NCBI GenBank assembly: GCA_040757085.1
Contig: JBFLXJ010000023.1
Span: 128,457-192,456 of the forward strand
Length of the DNA stretch: 64,000 nt
From: Bacillota bacterium
Lineage (GTDB): Bacteria; Bacillota; Sulfobacillia; JACIYH01
Direction of reading: 5' to 3'
The notes beneath the pieces are model-generated. The model had not been told where the DNA came from, searched no databases, and saw only the letters and a list, made by a program, of their open reading frames with translations. Numbering within the stretch: the stretch's first letter is position 1; every line of letters starts with the position of its first letter. The position numbers were made by a program, and so were the translations under genes. Below, one piece after another: positions 50,403 through 58,285 of the stretch.

Positions 50403-51620
50403 TTACCTTGGCACTACCTTGTCGACGAAGTAGAATTTGCCGTCCTTGACCGTGATGATAACGACGGGCTTGTCGAGCGGGGCATGGGTGGAAGGATCCA
50501 TGGTGAAGGTGCCGGTGGGCACGTCCACGCCGGAGATTTTCTCCAGAGCGTCCCGGATGGCCTGGGGCTCCGCCTTGCCCGCCTGCTGGATGGCTTTGGC
50601 CAGGACAATCATGGCCTCGTACGAGAAGGCCGCGTTGGAGTTGGGGTCTTCGTGGTAAGCGTTACGGTACTTTTCTGCGAAGGCTTTAGCCTTGGGGTCC
50701 GGGTCGTCCGGGGCGTAAAGGGTGGAGAGGTACAGGCCCTCCGCGGCCTCCTTGCCGGCCACTTCGATCAGTCGCGGGGCATGGCTGGCATCGCCCAGCA
50801 GGAATACGGTGCTTAGCCCCAGTTCCCTGGCCTGCTTGAGGATGAGGCCGTTTTCGGCATACGTGTTCGGTATGAGTAGGACCTCGGGCGAGGCGGTTTT
50901 GATGTTGGTGAGCTGCGGCTTGAAATCCTGCGTTCCATCGGGATATGTTTCTTCGGCGACGATCTGGCCTCCCAGCTTCAGCCACTGGTCCTTGAACACC
51001 ATGGCCAGGCCCTTGTTATAGTCCTGAGCTATGTTGTAGTAGATGGCGGCAGTGCGCTTGCCCAGCTTATCGTAGGCGAATTGGGCCAGGGCGGCACCCT
51101 GCACGGGATCGACGAAGCAGGCCCGGAAGTAATACGGGTTCAGCTTGGCTGAGGGGTCCCACCTGACCGTGACCAGCGCCGACTTGGGATCTTCGGGGTC
51201 CAGGACCACGCGCAGGTTGGTGGATGTGGGAGCGATGCACGGTATCTTGTACTGCTTCACGACTGGGCCGGCGGCGATACTCACCGAGCTGGCCACTTCC
51301 CCCAGCAGCGCCACGACTTTGTCCTGCTCGACCAGCTTGCGGACCACGTTCACCACGTTTTCCTTCCGGCCCTGCGTATCCTCATAGAGAACTTCGATTC
51401 TCTTCCCCAGCACGCCGCCGGCAGCGTTAATGTCCCGCACTGCCAGCTCCGTCCCGTTGCGGTTGAACTGACCCTTGATGGCGTTGGGGCCGGTCAGCGG
51501 GTAGAAGGCGCCTATCTTGATGGTCTTGCCGGCTGATCCTCCTCCGCCGCCGCAACCGGCGATCGCCAAGATCACTAGGCCGACCACCAGCACCAGGGCC
51601 ACGGCTTTACCCACGCGCAT
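50403..51620 (-). CDS. livK: Branched-chain amino acid-type ABC transporter binding lipoprotein LivK
   Basis: Receptor that captures the substrate outside the membrane. Start preferred at the second ATG (51620) because GAGGAGG is nine bases from it and only one from ATG 51629; 405 residues. Lipoprotein signal LVLVVGLVILAIAGCGGGGG. Periplasmic-binding family 6 features: IGAFYPLTGPNAIKGQFNRN, GTELAVRDINAAGGVLGKRI, LLGEVASSVSIAAGPVVKQY, and VDVPTGTFTMDPSTHAPLDK near the end. The substrate (Leu/Ile/Val, amide or other) cannot be told. A 222-base gap lies upstream with a palindrome at 51704; no clear minus-strand promoter was found. Confidence 0.94.
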   Translation of the reverse strand: MRVGKAVALVLVVGLVILAIAGCGGGGGSAGKTIKIGAFYPLTGPNAIKGQFNRNGTELAVRDINAAGGVLGKRIEVLYEDTQGRKENVVNVVRKLVEQDKVVALLGEVASSVSIAAGPVVKQYKIPCIAPTSTNLRVVLDPEDPKSALVTVRWDPSAKLNPYYFRACFVDPVQGAALAQFAYDKLGKRTAAIYYNIAQDYNKGLAMVFKDQWLKLGGQIVAEETYPDGTQDFKPQLTNIKTASPEVLLIPNTYAENGLILKQARELGLSTVFLLGDASHAPRLIEVAGKEAAEGLYLSTLYAPDDPDPKAKAFAEKYRNAYHEDPNSNAAFSYEAMIVLAKAIQQAGKAEPQAIRDALEKISGVDVPTGTFTMDPSTHAPLDKPVVIITVKDGKFYFVDKVVPR

Positions 51621-51703
51621 GTGCTCCATCCCTCCTCGTGGTTGATCTCCGCCATCCTACCCTCTGTCCCCCGGAAAGCTACTGAAAACTACCGAATTCG
51701 CCC

Positions 51704-51724
51704 GAGCGGTAGCGCTACCCGCTC
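51704..51724. promoter_or_regulatory. Palindrome between livK and the DUF2089 operon
   Basis: GGTAGCGCTACC (51708-51719) is a perfect 12-bp palindrome; with one bulged C the symmetry extends through GAGC (51704) and GCTC (51724). Placed 84-104 bases upstream of livK, a plausible repressor or activator site for that operon. Confidence 0.5.
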
Positions 51725-51800
51725 TGCCCCCGGGTAACACCATCGCTATGCCGTCTGGCCGCAGGGCCGACCGCAAACCGCCAGGAAGTTAAAGCAGGCT

Positions 51801-51830
51801 CTTGACATCGTCAAGGCCCCCCTTTATACT
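51801..51830 (+). promoter_or_regulatory. Strong sigma-A promoter with overlapping inverted repeat, DUF2089 operon
   Basis: TTGACA (51802-51807), a 17-base spacer and TATACT (51825-51830), close to consensus. CTTGAC (51801-51806) and GTCAAG (51810-51815) are exact complements three bases apart, covering the -35, so a regulator could occlude RNA polymerase. Start of the first gene is 22 bases after the -10. Confidence 0.82.
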
Positions 51831-51852
51831 CTCGTGCAGGAGGGATTGACCG

Positions 51853-52245
51853 GTGGAGGAACGTGTTGTTCCTGGTCGTTGCCCCGTGTGTGGTGAGCCC
51901 TTGCGGGCGGTGCGCCTTTATTGCCCGGCCTGTGCCACGGCGCTGGAGGGGCGTTTCCGGCTGTGCCGGTTTTGCCTGCTCAGCCAGGAGCAGCGGGATT
52001 TCGTGGAGATATTCCTGCGTGCCCGCGGGAACCTGCGGGAAGTGGAGCGAGAACTGGGCATATCCTACCCCACCGTGAGGGCGCGCCTGGAGGCCGTCCT
52101 CACGGCGCTGGGTATTCCTCCCGCCCGGGCGGGGGACGAAGAGGAACAGGCAGAACGGGTGCGCCGCCGTCAGGAGGTGCTGGACGCCCTGGAGAAGGGC
52201 AAGATCACCGCCGAAGAGGCGGCCCGGCTGCTGGCCGCGATTTAA
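51853..52245 (+). CDS. DUF2089 zinc-ribbon/HTH protein with SHOCT-like tail
   Basis: 130 residues from GTG 51853 (AGGAGGG seven bases upstream). The zinc-ribbon is CPVCGEP ... CPAC and a second pair CRFC; then helices (FVEIFLRARGNLREVERELG, SYPTVRARLEAVLTALGI) of a helix-turn-helix type. The last 25 residues (DALEKGKITAEEAARLLAAI) repeat the SHOCT-like sequence that opens the next two envelope genes. DUF2089 proteins are presumed transcriptional regulators. Here it heads an operon under the inverted-repeat promoter, so autoregulation is plausible. Confidence 0.85.
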   Translation: MEERVVPGRCPVCGEPLRAVRLYCPACATALEGRFRLCRFCLLSQEQRDFVEIFLRARGNLREVERELGISYPTVRARLEAVLTALGIPPARAGDEEEQAERVRRRQEVLDALEKGKITAEEAARLLAAI

Positions 52246-52348
52246 CTGGGGAGGGGTTTGCGCTTGCTCGTGCGGCATACCGGGGCCACGGCCAATTCCG
52301 AGTCGGCGCCGATCGTGGTGTCGGCAGCCAGGTAGGGAGGGAACGGGC

Positions 52349-53443
52349 ATGGGGGACGAAGAGCGGCGGTTGGTTCTGCAGATGGTGGCCGAGGGCAAGA
52401 TCACCGCGGAAGAGGGTGCCCGTCTGCTTGAGGCCCTGGCGGGCGGCGGCAAGGGAGGCGAGCGCCGGGAGGCGGGCGCGGGCGAACGGGTCGGCGAGCG
52501 GATGGAGGACCTGGGTAAACGCATTGGTGAAAGGATGGAGGACGTTGGCGAGCGCATTGGCGAGCACATGGAGGACATGGGTGAGCGGATCGGCGGGAAG
52601 ATGGCGGGTATGGGTGCCGGCATCGCCGATGGCGTGATGAAGCTGCTGGAGATGTTCCCGTGGGTGGGGGTCGAGTTCAGCGACAGCCTGACCCGCGAGG
52701 GGCAGTTCCGGGGGGAAGGACCGTGGGAAGTGGATGTGGAGTTTGCCAACGGCAGGCTGGAAGTGGAAGGCTGGGACGGCCCCGGGTGGAGATTGGAGGT
52801 GGAGACCCGGGCCCGGGGGCGGGAAACCCGGAATGCCACCGACCTGGTAACCGTGGAGGCCGGGGACCGTTCCCTGAAAGTGCGTTCGGCGCGCATGTTC
52901 GGAGGCGGTTACTCGGTATCGGGGGTGGTCAAGCTTCCGCCGGGCGAGTATGTCCTGCGCGGCACCACCTCGAACGGGCGCATGAGGGCCCGTGCCATAC
53001 GTTGCCAGGTCCTGGATTTCGACACTTCCAACGGCCGTATTGAGTTGGATGGTGTGGAAGGTGACCGGGTTGAACTGGAGACTTCCAATGGGGCCATCGT
53101 GGCACGGTTGTCGGCGCGGAAGCTGGTCGCCGTCACTTCCAACGGGAGCATCCGGGTGGAGCCCCAGGACATCGAGCAGGATACCTACGAACTCAGGACC
53201 TCAAACGGCAGCATCCGGCTGATCTGCCCGGACCGGGAGGCCGGTTACCGCGTCGATGCCACCACCTCCCTGGGCGGCATCACGGTCGAGTTGCCGGGGT
53301 TGGCCCGTCAATGGGCGAAGGGAGCGGCGGCACGGGCCACGGTGAAGGTGGCCACCCCCGGGTTCGAAGAGAAAGAGCGGCGCCTGGACGCCAGGCTGCG
53401 TACGTCAAATGGTTCTATTACCGTATCCACCCAGGGGGAGTAG
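52349..53443 (+). CDS. SHOCT-like plus DUF4097 beta-repeat protein (YvlB-like)
   Basis: 364 residues from ATG 52349 (GTAGGGAGGGA region upstream). N-terminal LVLQMVAEGKITAEEGARLL is a SHOCT-like domain. Residues 45-85 contain three near-identical 11-residue amphipathic units (MEDLGKRIGER, MEDVGERIGEH, MEDMGERIGGK) that should make a coiled helix. From about 125 the DUF4097 beta-repeat domain has several TSNG turns (TTSNGRMRA, DTSNGRIEL, ETSNGAIVA, VTSNGSIRV, RTSNGSIRL). Bacillus subtilis YvlB has the same architecture and is part of the envelope-stress-linked yvlABCD operon. No signal peptide is seen; location uncertain. Confidence 0.85.
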   Translation: MGDEERRLVLQMVAEGKITAEEGARLLEALAGGGKGGERREAGAGERVGERMEDLGKRIGERMEDVGERIGEHMEDMGERIGGKMAGMGAGIADGVMKLLEMFPWVGVEFSDSLTREGQFRGEGPWEVDVEFANGRLEVEGWDGPGWRLEVETRARGRETRNATDLVTVEAGDRSLKVRSARMFGGGYSVSGVVKLPPGEYVLRGTTSNGRMRARAIRCQVLDFDTSNGRIELDGVEGDRVELETSNGAIVARLSARKLVAVTSNGSIRVEPQDIEQDTYELRTSNGSIRLICPDREAGYRVDATTSLGGITVELPGLARQWAKGAAARATVKVATPGFEEKERRLDARLRTSNGSITVSTQGE

Positions 53444-53446
53444 CAG

Positions 53447-54697
53447 TTGAAGCGGAAGCTGTGGGCCTACTGGACCCTGGTGCAGGGCGGCTTTTACCTG
53501 ATGGGATCGGTGGTCACGCCGTACCTCCGCTCCCTGGGCCTGGATCCGGGCCGGATCGGGCTGTACCAGTCCGTGAGCGGGGTGGCGGCTGTGGTTGGTT
53601 CCTTGGGCGGAGGAGCGGTGGGTGACCGCTGGGGCCGGCGGGAGGCCATCCTCATGGCCCGGTTCCTTCACCTTGCGGGAACGGCCATGCTGCTGGTGGC
53701 CCGGCGCTGGGATCTATTGCTGGCGGTGGCAGTCCTGAGCGGACTGAGCCAGATGGCCGGTCCTGCTTTCTCTGCTCTGGTGGCAGGGGAGAGCCAGAAC
53801 TCCTCCCGGGCCACCTTTTTCGGGGGACTGCAGACTGTAGCCTGGCTCATGGGGGTGGGATTCCCCCTTCTGGGCGGGGTTATAGCTGACCGCTGGGGCG
53901 CGCGGGTGGCAATGGGGGCCTCCCTTCCCTTCTTCCTGGCCGCCCTGGTCGTGGCCTCGGCCCTGCGCCCATCATGTCCTGCCGGCGGAGCAGGTGGTGC
54001 ACGGGTAGCCCCCCTTTACGCTGAGGGTGGCTGCCGGCCGGGCAGGGGGTGGGGGGCGTGGGAAGGTCTCTGGGTGCCCGGGATGCGGTCGACCGTCGTG
54101 GGGCTTATGGCCGGTCACCTTGTCAGTGCTGTGGTCAACGGTGTCATCAACCTAGCTCTGCCCCTCTGGGTGCAGGACTACCTGGGGGGAGGGTACACGG
54201 AGATCGCAGGGGCGGGCAGTGCGGTGGCCCTGGGGTCAGCCATCACCATCTTCCTGGGGGGCAAGTTGGCTGACCGGTACGGACGCAAGAAGGTGGGCAC
54301 CTTCACCCTCGTTTGGGCGGGGCTGGGAGCCGCCGCCTTTCCCCTGGTGAAGAGCATATGGCATCTGTACGTCCTGCTGTTCCTTATCTGTCTGGCTGCG
54401 AACGCTGGCGGTCCGGCAGTGAGTGCCATGGCTGCCGAGTGCGTGCGGCCGTCGGTGCGGGCCACCTTTTCCGGCCTGCTGCAGAGCCTCTGGTGGGGCG
54501 GGCTGGCGGTGGGAAGTGCCCTGGGTGGTTTCCTGTACGCCCGGGGCTTGTTGCCGGTGTGGATAGCCATCGTGGCTGGCGGAGCTATGCAGTTGCTCCT
54601 CTGGCTGACGCTGGTCCGGGAGACCCTCGGGCTAGAAGTTACTGAGCCTCCGTCGGCTTCGGGCTACCAGGTGGCGTCCGGGGTTACTGAGTGTTAG
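53447..54697 (+). CDS. Major facilitator superfamily transporter
   Basis: 416 residues from TTG 53447, three bases after the preceding stop. About twelve hydrophobic segments; the A-motif-like GDRWGRREAILMARF after TM2 and a second ADRYGRKKVGTFTLV-type loop in the C-half are classic MFS signatures. A glycine-rich cytoplasmic loop (residues about 180-205) joins the halves. Substrate unknown; drug or metabolite efflux is typical of this class. It interrupts an otherwise yvl-like gene order, so it may be an insertion or a co-regulated partner. Confidence 0.88.
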   Translation: MKRKLWAYWTLVQGGFYLMGSVVTPYLRSLGLDPGRIGLYQSVSGVAAVVGSLGGGAVGDRWGRREAILMARFLHLAGTAMLLVARRWDLLLAVAVLSGLSQMAGPAFSALVAGESQNSSRATFFGGLQTVAWLMGVGFPLLGGVIADRWGARVAMGASLPFFLAALVVASALRPSCPAGGAGGARVAPLYAEGGCRPGRGWGAWEGLWVPGMRSTVVGLMAGHLVSAVVNGVINLALPLWVQDYLGGGYTEIAGAGSAVALGSAITIFLGGKLADRYGRKKVGTFTLVWAGLGAAAFPLVKSIWHLYVLLFLICLAANAGGPAVSAMAAECVRPSVRATFSGLLQSLWWGGLAVGSALGGFLYARGLLPVWIAIVAGGAMQLLLWLTLVRETLGLEVTEPPSASGYQVASGVTEC

Positions 54698-54746
54698 GCG
54701 GTACCCCCTGGCGGGGGCACCCGCCTGCAAGAAGGGAGGCAGAACG

Positions 54747-55142
54747 ATGGGCGAGGAAAAACTACGTATCCTGCGCATGCTGCAGGAAGGGAAGATCACG
54801 GTGGACGAGGCCACCCGGCTGCTCGGGGCCCTGGGGGCCAGCGGGAAAGAGGAGGTGAGTGCCGGCGCCACCACAGCCACCACCGCCACCCGGGGTCGCA
54901 CTCCCTGGCTGCGGATCAAAGTCATGAACGCCGAGACCGGTCGCACCATGGTAAACGTGAACCTGCCCTTGAGTTTGCTCACCGTGGGGCTGGGCATTGC
55001 CAAGCGCTTTGCTGATATCCCCGAACTGGACAAGATTGACCTCGATGAAATCCTGGCGGCCGTCCGGGAAGGAGCCCCCGGGAAGATCATAGAAGTCGAA
55101 GACGAAGAGGACGGGGAGCGGGTGGAGATTTCCATCGAGTAG
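54747..55142 (+). CDS. SHOCT-like-domain protein (YvlB N-terminal type)
   Basis: 131 residues from ATG 54747 (AAGGGAGGC upstream). LRILRMLQEGKITVDEATRL is a SHOCT-like start as in the two neighbours. A Thr/Ala linker follows, then WLRIKVMNAETGRTMVNVNL and LPLSLLTVGLGIAKRFADIP and a very acidic tail (IIEVEDEEDGERVEISIE). Third SHOCT-like element in this operon within 3.3 kb. No enzyme motifs. Possibly a membrane-proximal regulatory protein; function unknown. Confidence 0.8.
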   Translation: MGEEKLRILRMLQEGKITVDEATRLLGALGASGKEEVSAGATTATTATRGRTPWLRIKVMNAETGRTMVNVNLPLSLLTVGLGIAKRFADIPELDKIDLDEILAAVREGAPGKIIEVEDEEDGERVEISIE

Positions 55143-55220
55143 CGCTTCCCGGTAGCGTGGCTTCCTCTGGCGCCGCGATCCTGGCTACGGGTTCGCGGTA
55201 GCCGGCGACATGGGGACCCG

Positions 55221-55586
55221 GTGAAAGAGAGAGGGGCGAGGCGGTTGAAATCTCTCCTGCGGCGGTGGCTCTTGAATGCGGTGGGATTGCTCATCCTCCC
55301 TTACATCGTGGCAGGCATCGAGGTGCGGGGCATCTGGGCGGCGGTACTGGCCGCCGCGGTGCTGGGCCTGGTGAACGCCCTGGTGCGTCCCTTCCTCCTG
55401 CTCCTATTCCTGCCCCTCAACCTGCTCACCCTGGGGCTGTTCACCCTGGTACTGAATGCCTTGCTGCTCTGGCTGGTCGCGGCTCTGGTGCCCGGGTTCA
55501 GCGTATCCGGTTTTCTGGCTGCTCTGGTGGGGGCGCTGGTGCTGACCGTGGTGAGCGGCCTTGCCTCCTGGCTCGTGGCTTCCTGA
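55221..55586 (+). CDS. Four-helix membrane protein, phage holin IV superfamily (YvlD-like)
   Basis: 121 residues from GTG 55221 (TTG 55245 is an alternative). Basic start LKSLLRRWLL followed by four hydrophobic segments: NAVGLLILPYIVAGIEV, AAVLAAAVLGLVNALVRPFL, LLTLGLFTLVLNALLLWLVA, LAALVGALVLTVVSGLASWL. The NALVRPFL-LPLNLLTLGLF spacing is the signature of this family. YvlD closes the yvlABCD operon in Bacillus subtilis, and this one likewise follows YvlB-like genes. It is not evidence of a prophage. Confidence 0.85.
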   Translation: MKERGARRLKSLLRRWLLNAVGLLILPYIVAGIEVRGIWAAVLAAAVLGLVNALVRPFLLLLFLPLNLLTLGLFTLVLNALLLWLVAALVPGFSVSGFLAALVGALVLTVVSGLASWLVAS

Positions 55587-55672
55587 CCGCATGTGACGCC
55601 GGCTGTACCCCGTGCTGCCGGTATGGGGTGCGGGCGGGACCAGGCTGCGGGAGGGTTAATCCGGAGGTGGTG

Positions 55673-56479
55673 ATGGTGGCAGGGGTGCACCTGGTACAGA
55701 CGGGGTTGCCCATCCGCCTGGGGGACGGGGCGCAGCTCTTTTTCAACGGGGGGTTGCCTGCGGTGGAGCCGTCCCGGCGATCCTGGGAGGAGTTGCGCCC
55801 GGTGCTGAAGGATCCCGCGAGTTGCCCTGCGGGTACGGCTTACCTGATGTACCGGGACATCTGCTGGCCGCGGGACAGGGAGCGCCTGGAGGAACACCGC
55901 TTGCGGTACGACCTCACCGTGATCCCAGCGGCGCGGGCGGGGCGGGAGCCGGTGCGCACGCACGGTCATTACCATGCCCCGGTGCCGGGGGCAGACCTCA
56001 CGTATCCGGAACTTTACCAGGTGGTGCACGGGCAGGCCTGGTTCCTGTTGCAGAAGCCGGGCCGGGGAGGCGCGGACGAGGTGGTGGTGGTGAAGGCCCG
56101 CGCTGGCGACTACGTCCTGGTGCCTCCCGGGTACGGGCATGTGACCATCAACGTGGGGCCAGTGGCCCTGGTCATCGCCAACTGGGTGGAACGTCACTTC
56201 CCCTCGTCTTTTTCCGAGATGCGGGCGCGGGGCGGGGCTGCGTATCATGTGCTGCAGGGGCCGGGGGGGCTGGATCTGGTTCCCAATCCGGCCTACGGTG
56301 AGCCAGTTCCCCTCCGGGTGGTCGATGCTTTCCCCATACGCAGCCTGGCGCTGGAGGATGGCCATCCCTCCTATCCCGTGGGAGCCGGAGATCCCGCCCG
56401 GCTGGCCTTCCTGGTGGACCCCGGCCGTCACCGGGAGGTGCTGGCGCAGGCCTGGCGGGAAGGGGGTCTACTCCCCTGA
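55673..56479 (+). CDS. Cupin-type glucose-6-phosphate isomerase
   Basis: 268 residues from ATG 55673 (GGAGGT just upstream; the open frame extends further up but lacks family sequence). Metal-binding cupin motifs: THGHYHAPVPGADLTYPELY with His/His/Glu ligands, VVHGQAWFLLQKPGRG, and DYVLVPPGYGHVTINVGPVA with the last His. This is the archaeal-style phosphoglucose isomerase family (usually about 190 residues); the tail here is some 60 residues longer. It would interconvert glucose-6-P and fructose-6-P. Isomerase activity is inferred; other cupin sugar isomerases exist. Confidence 0.83.
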   Translation: MVAGVHLVQTGLPIRLGDGAQLFFNGGLPAVEPSRRSWEELRPVLKDPASCPAGTAYLMYRDICWPRDRERLEEHRLRYDLTVIPAARAGREPVRTHGHYHAPVPGADLTYPELYQVVHGQAWFLLQKPGRGGADEVVVVKARAGDYVLVPPGYGHVTINVGPVALVIANWVERHFPSSFSEMRARGGAAYHVLQGPGGLDLVPNPAYGEPVPLRVVDAFPIRSLALEDGHPSYPVGAGDPARLAFLVDPGRHREVLAQAWREGGLLP

Positions 56480-56547
56480 GCCGGCCAATAGCAACCGTTG
56501 ACCGCCAGGCCCGGTGCCGGGAAACGCTCCGGGAAGGGCTGGCCTCG

Positions 56548-57435
56548 GTGGCCAGTGCCTGGGAGGGGTGGACCCTGGCGGCGGACTACCACACCCACAC
56601 CCGCTTCAGCCACGGCCAGGGGAGTATCCTGGACAACGTGGCTGCCGCTGCCCGGGCTGGTCTGGCCGAACTGGGGATTTGCGACCACGGGCCCGCCCTG
56701 CTATTCATCGGATTGCGGTCCGAGGAGCGCCTGGCGCAAATGCGCCGGGAGGTGGAGGAGGCCCGGGTGCGTTACCCATCGGTGAAGGTGTTGCTGGGGA
56801 TGGAGGCCAACGTGATATCCCCCGCGGGTGACCTGGACATCTCCGAACGTGCCATCTCGCGGCTGGATATCCTGCTGGTGGGACTGCATCCTCAGATCCG
56901 GCCGTCCCTGTGGAAGGGAGCATGGCCCCTTGTGTGGAACAACGCGGTGGCGGCAATCGCCCGGCTCGCCCGGGGACGGGTCCACGGGCGGGCCGCGGGC
57001 GGGAGGTCTGTCCGCCGGTGGATGGGGGCGGAGGGGCGGGCACGTAGCCTGAATACCAGAGCCCTGGTAGGGGCGGTGAGGCGTTACCCGGTGATGGCGG
57101 TCACCCACGCCGGGCTGAAGATGGACGTGGACATGGAAGAGTTGGCGGCGGCATGTGCCGAACGGGGGACGGCCATCGAAATCAACAGCCTGCACGGGTA
57201 TCCGACCCCGGAGGATCTGGAAGTGGCGATGCGGTACGGCGTGCGGTTCATCATTTCGTCGGATGCCCATTCACCTAGCCGGGTGGGGTGCCTGCAGGCC
57301 GGTCTGGAACGGGCGCGGGCGGCGGGGATCGCGCCCCACCTGGTGTGGAACGCGCGGCCCCCGGCCAGAGCGGCGAGCCCCCGTGGCGCGTGCGAACTGA
57401 GAGGAGAGGAGAGGCCATCGCAGAGAACCAGATGA
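56548..57435 (+). CDS. PHP-domain metal-dependent hydrolase
   Basis: 295 residues from GTG 56548 (GGGAAGGG about nine bases upstream). Conserved PHP ligands: DYHTHTRFSHGQG (HxH), ELGICDHG, LLGMEANVIS, LVGLHPQ, VTHAG, and FIISSDAHSPSRVG near the end. Similar to YcdX/histidinol-phosphatase-type PHP hydrolases that frequently sit before rapZ in Clostridia. Substrate unknown. A basic, possibly insert-like segment (RLARGRVHGRAAGGRSVRRW) lies near residues 140-160. Its stop overlaps rapZ by ATGA. Confidence 0.85.
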   Translation: MASAWEGWTLAADYHTHTRFSHGQGSILDNVAAAARAGLAELGICDHGPALLFIGLRSEERLAQMRREVEEARVRYPSVKVLLGMEANVISPAGDLDISERAISRLDILLVGLHPQIRPSLWKGAWPLVWNNAVAAIARLARGRVHGRAAGGRSVRRWMGAEGRARSLNTRALVGAVRRYPVMAVTHAGLKMDVDMEELAAACAERGTAIEINSLHGYPTPEDLEVAMRYGVRFIISSDAHSPSRVGCLQAGLERARAAGIAPHLVWNARPPARAASPRGACELRGEERPSQRTR

Positions 57436-58280
57436 GCCAGCTGGTGATCATCACCGGCCTTTCCGGGGCGGGCAAGTCGCTGGCGGTCCGCACACTTGAG
57501 GACCTGGGTTTTTTCTGCGTGGACAACCTGCCCCCCGAGCTAATACCCAAGTTCGCGGAGTTGTGCCAGCAGGGCAGGTTGCAGCGGGTCGCCCTGGTGG
57601 TTGACATCCGTGGCGGTGAATTCTTCGGCGAGGTCTTCTCTGCCCTTGAGCACCTTGAGGCGGTGGGCCTCCCCTATCGCATCATCTTCCTGGAAGCTTC
57701 TGACGAAGTGCTGGTACGCCGTTACAAGGAAACGAGGAGGCGGCATCCCCTCGCCCCTCACGGGGGCATTCTCGAGGGCATCCAGGAGGAGCGGCGGCGC
57801 CTGCAGGAATTGCGGGGCAGGGCTCACATCGTCCTGGACACTTCCGACCTTTCTCCCCAGAAGCTGCGCGAGGAAGTGATGCAGCTTTTCGCCGGGCGGC
57901 GGCGGGGTCTGATCGTGGTGGTGAGGACCTTCGGGTACAAGCACGGGATACCCCTCGACGCCGACCTGGTGCTCGACGTGCGCTTCTTACCCAACCCCAA
58001 TTACGTGGACTCCCTGCGTGATCTGGACGGAACCGACCCCCGGGTAAGGGATTACGTCCTGCGCTGGCCGGTTTCCCGGCGCTTCCTGCGGCTCCTCGGG
58101 GGTTTGTTTCGCTTCCTCCTCCCCCAGTACGTGGCCGAGGGCAAGACCCAGCTCACAGTAGCAGTGGGATGCACCGGCGGCCGGCACCGTTCCGTGGTGG
58201 TGGCCGAGTACCTCGCGGACTTCTTTCGCCGGCTGGGCCATACCGTGCTGACGGAACACCGGGACATCGGCGAGGAGTGA
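57432..58280 (+). CDS. rapZ: RNase adapter/nucleotide-binding protein RapZ (YvcJ)
   Basis: 282 residues from ATG 57432. Walker A: VIITGLSGAGKSLAVRTLED; a Walker B-like region DLGFFCVDNLPPELIPKFAE; the C-terminal TVAVGCTGGRHRSVVVAEYL motif. YvcJ in Bacillus is a GTP/ATP-binding protein linked to competence; RapZ in enterobacteria governs glmZ decay. Forms the invariant rapZ-yvcK-whiA unit. Six bases separate it from yvcK. Confidence 0.97.
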   Translation: MSQLVIITGLSGAGKSLAVRTLEDLGFFCVDNLPPELIPKFAELCQQGRLQRVALVVDIRGGEFFGEVFSALEHLEAVGLPYRIIFLEASDEVLVRRYKETRRRHPLAPHGGILEGIQEERRRLQELRGRAHIVLDTSDLSPQKLREEVMQLFAGRRRGLIVVVRTFGYKHGIPLDADLVLDVRFLPNPNYVDSLRDLDGTDPRVRDYVLRWPVSRRFLRLLGGLFRFLLPQYVAEGKTQLTVAVGCTGGRHRSVVVAEYLADFFRRLGHTVLTEHRDIGEE

Positions 58281-58285
58281 GCCGC

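Noticed and set aside
55221-55586. Holin-like gene as a sign of a prophage
   Set aside because: The holin IV superfamily includes cellular YvlD; no phage genes are near.
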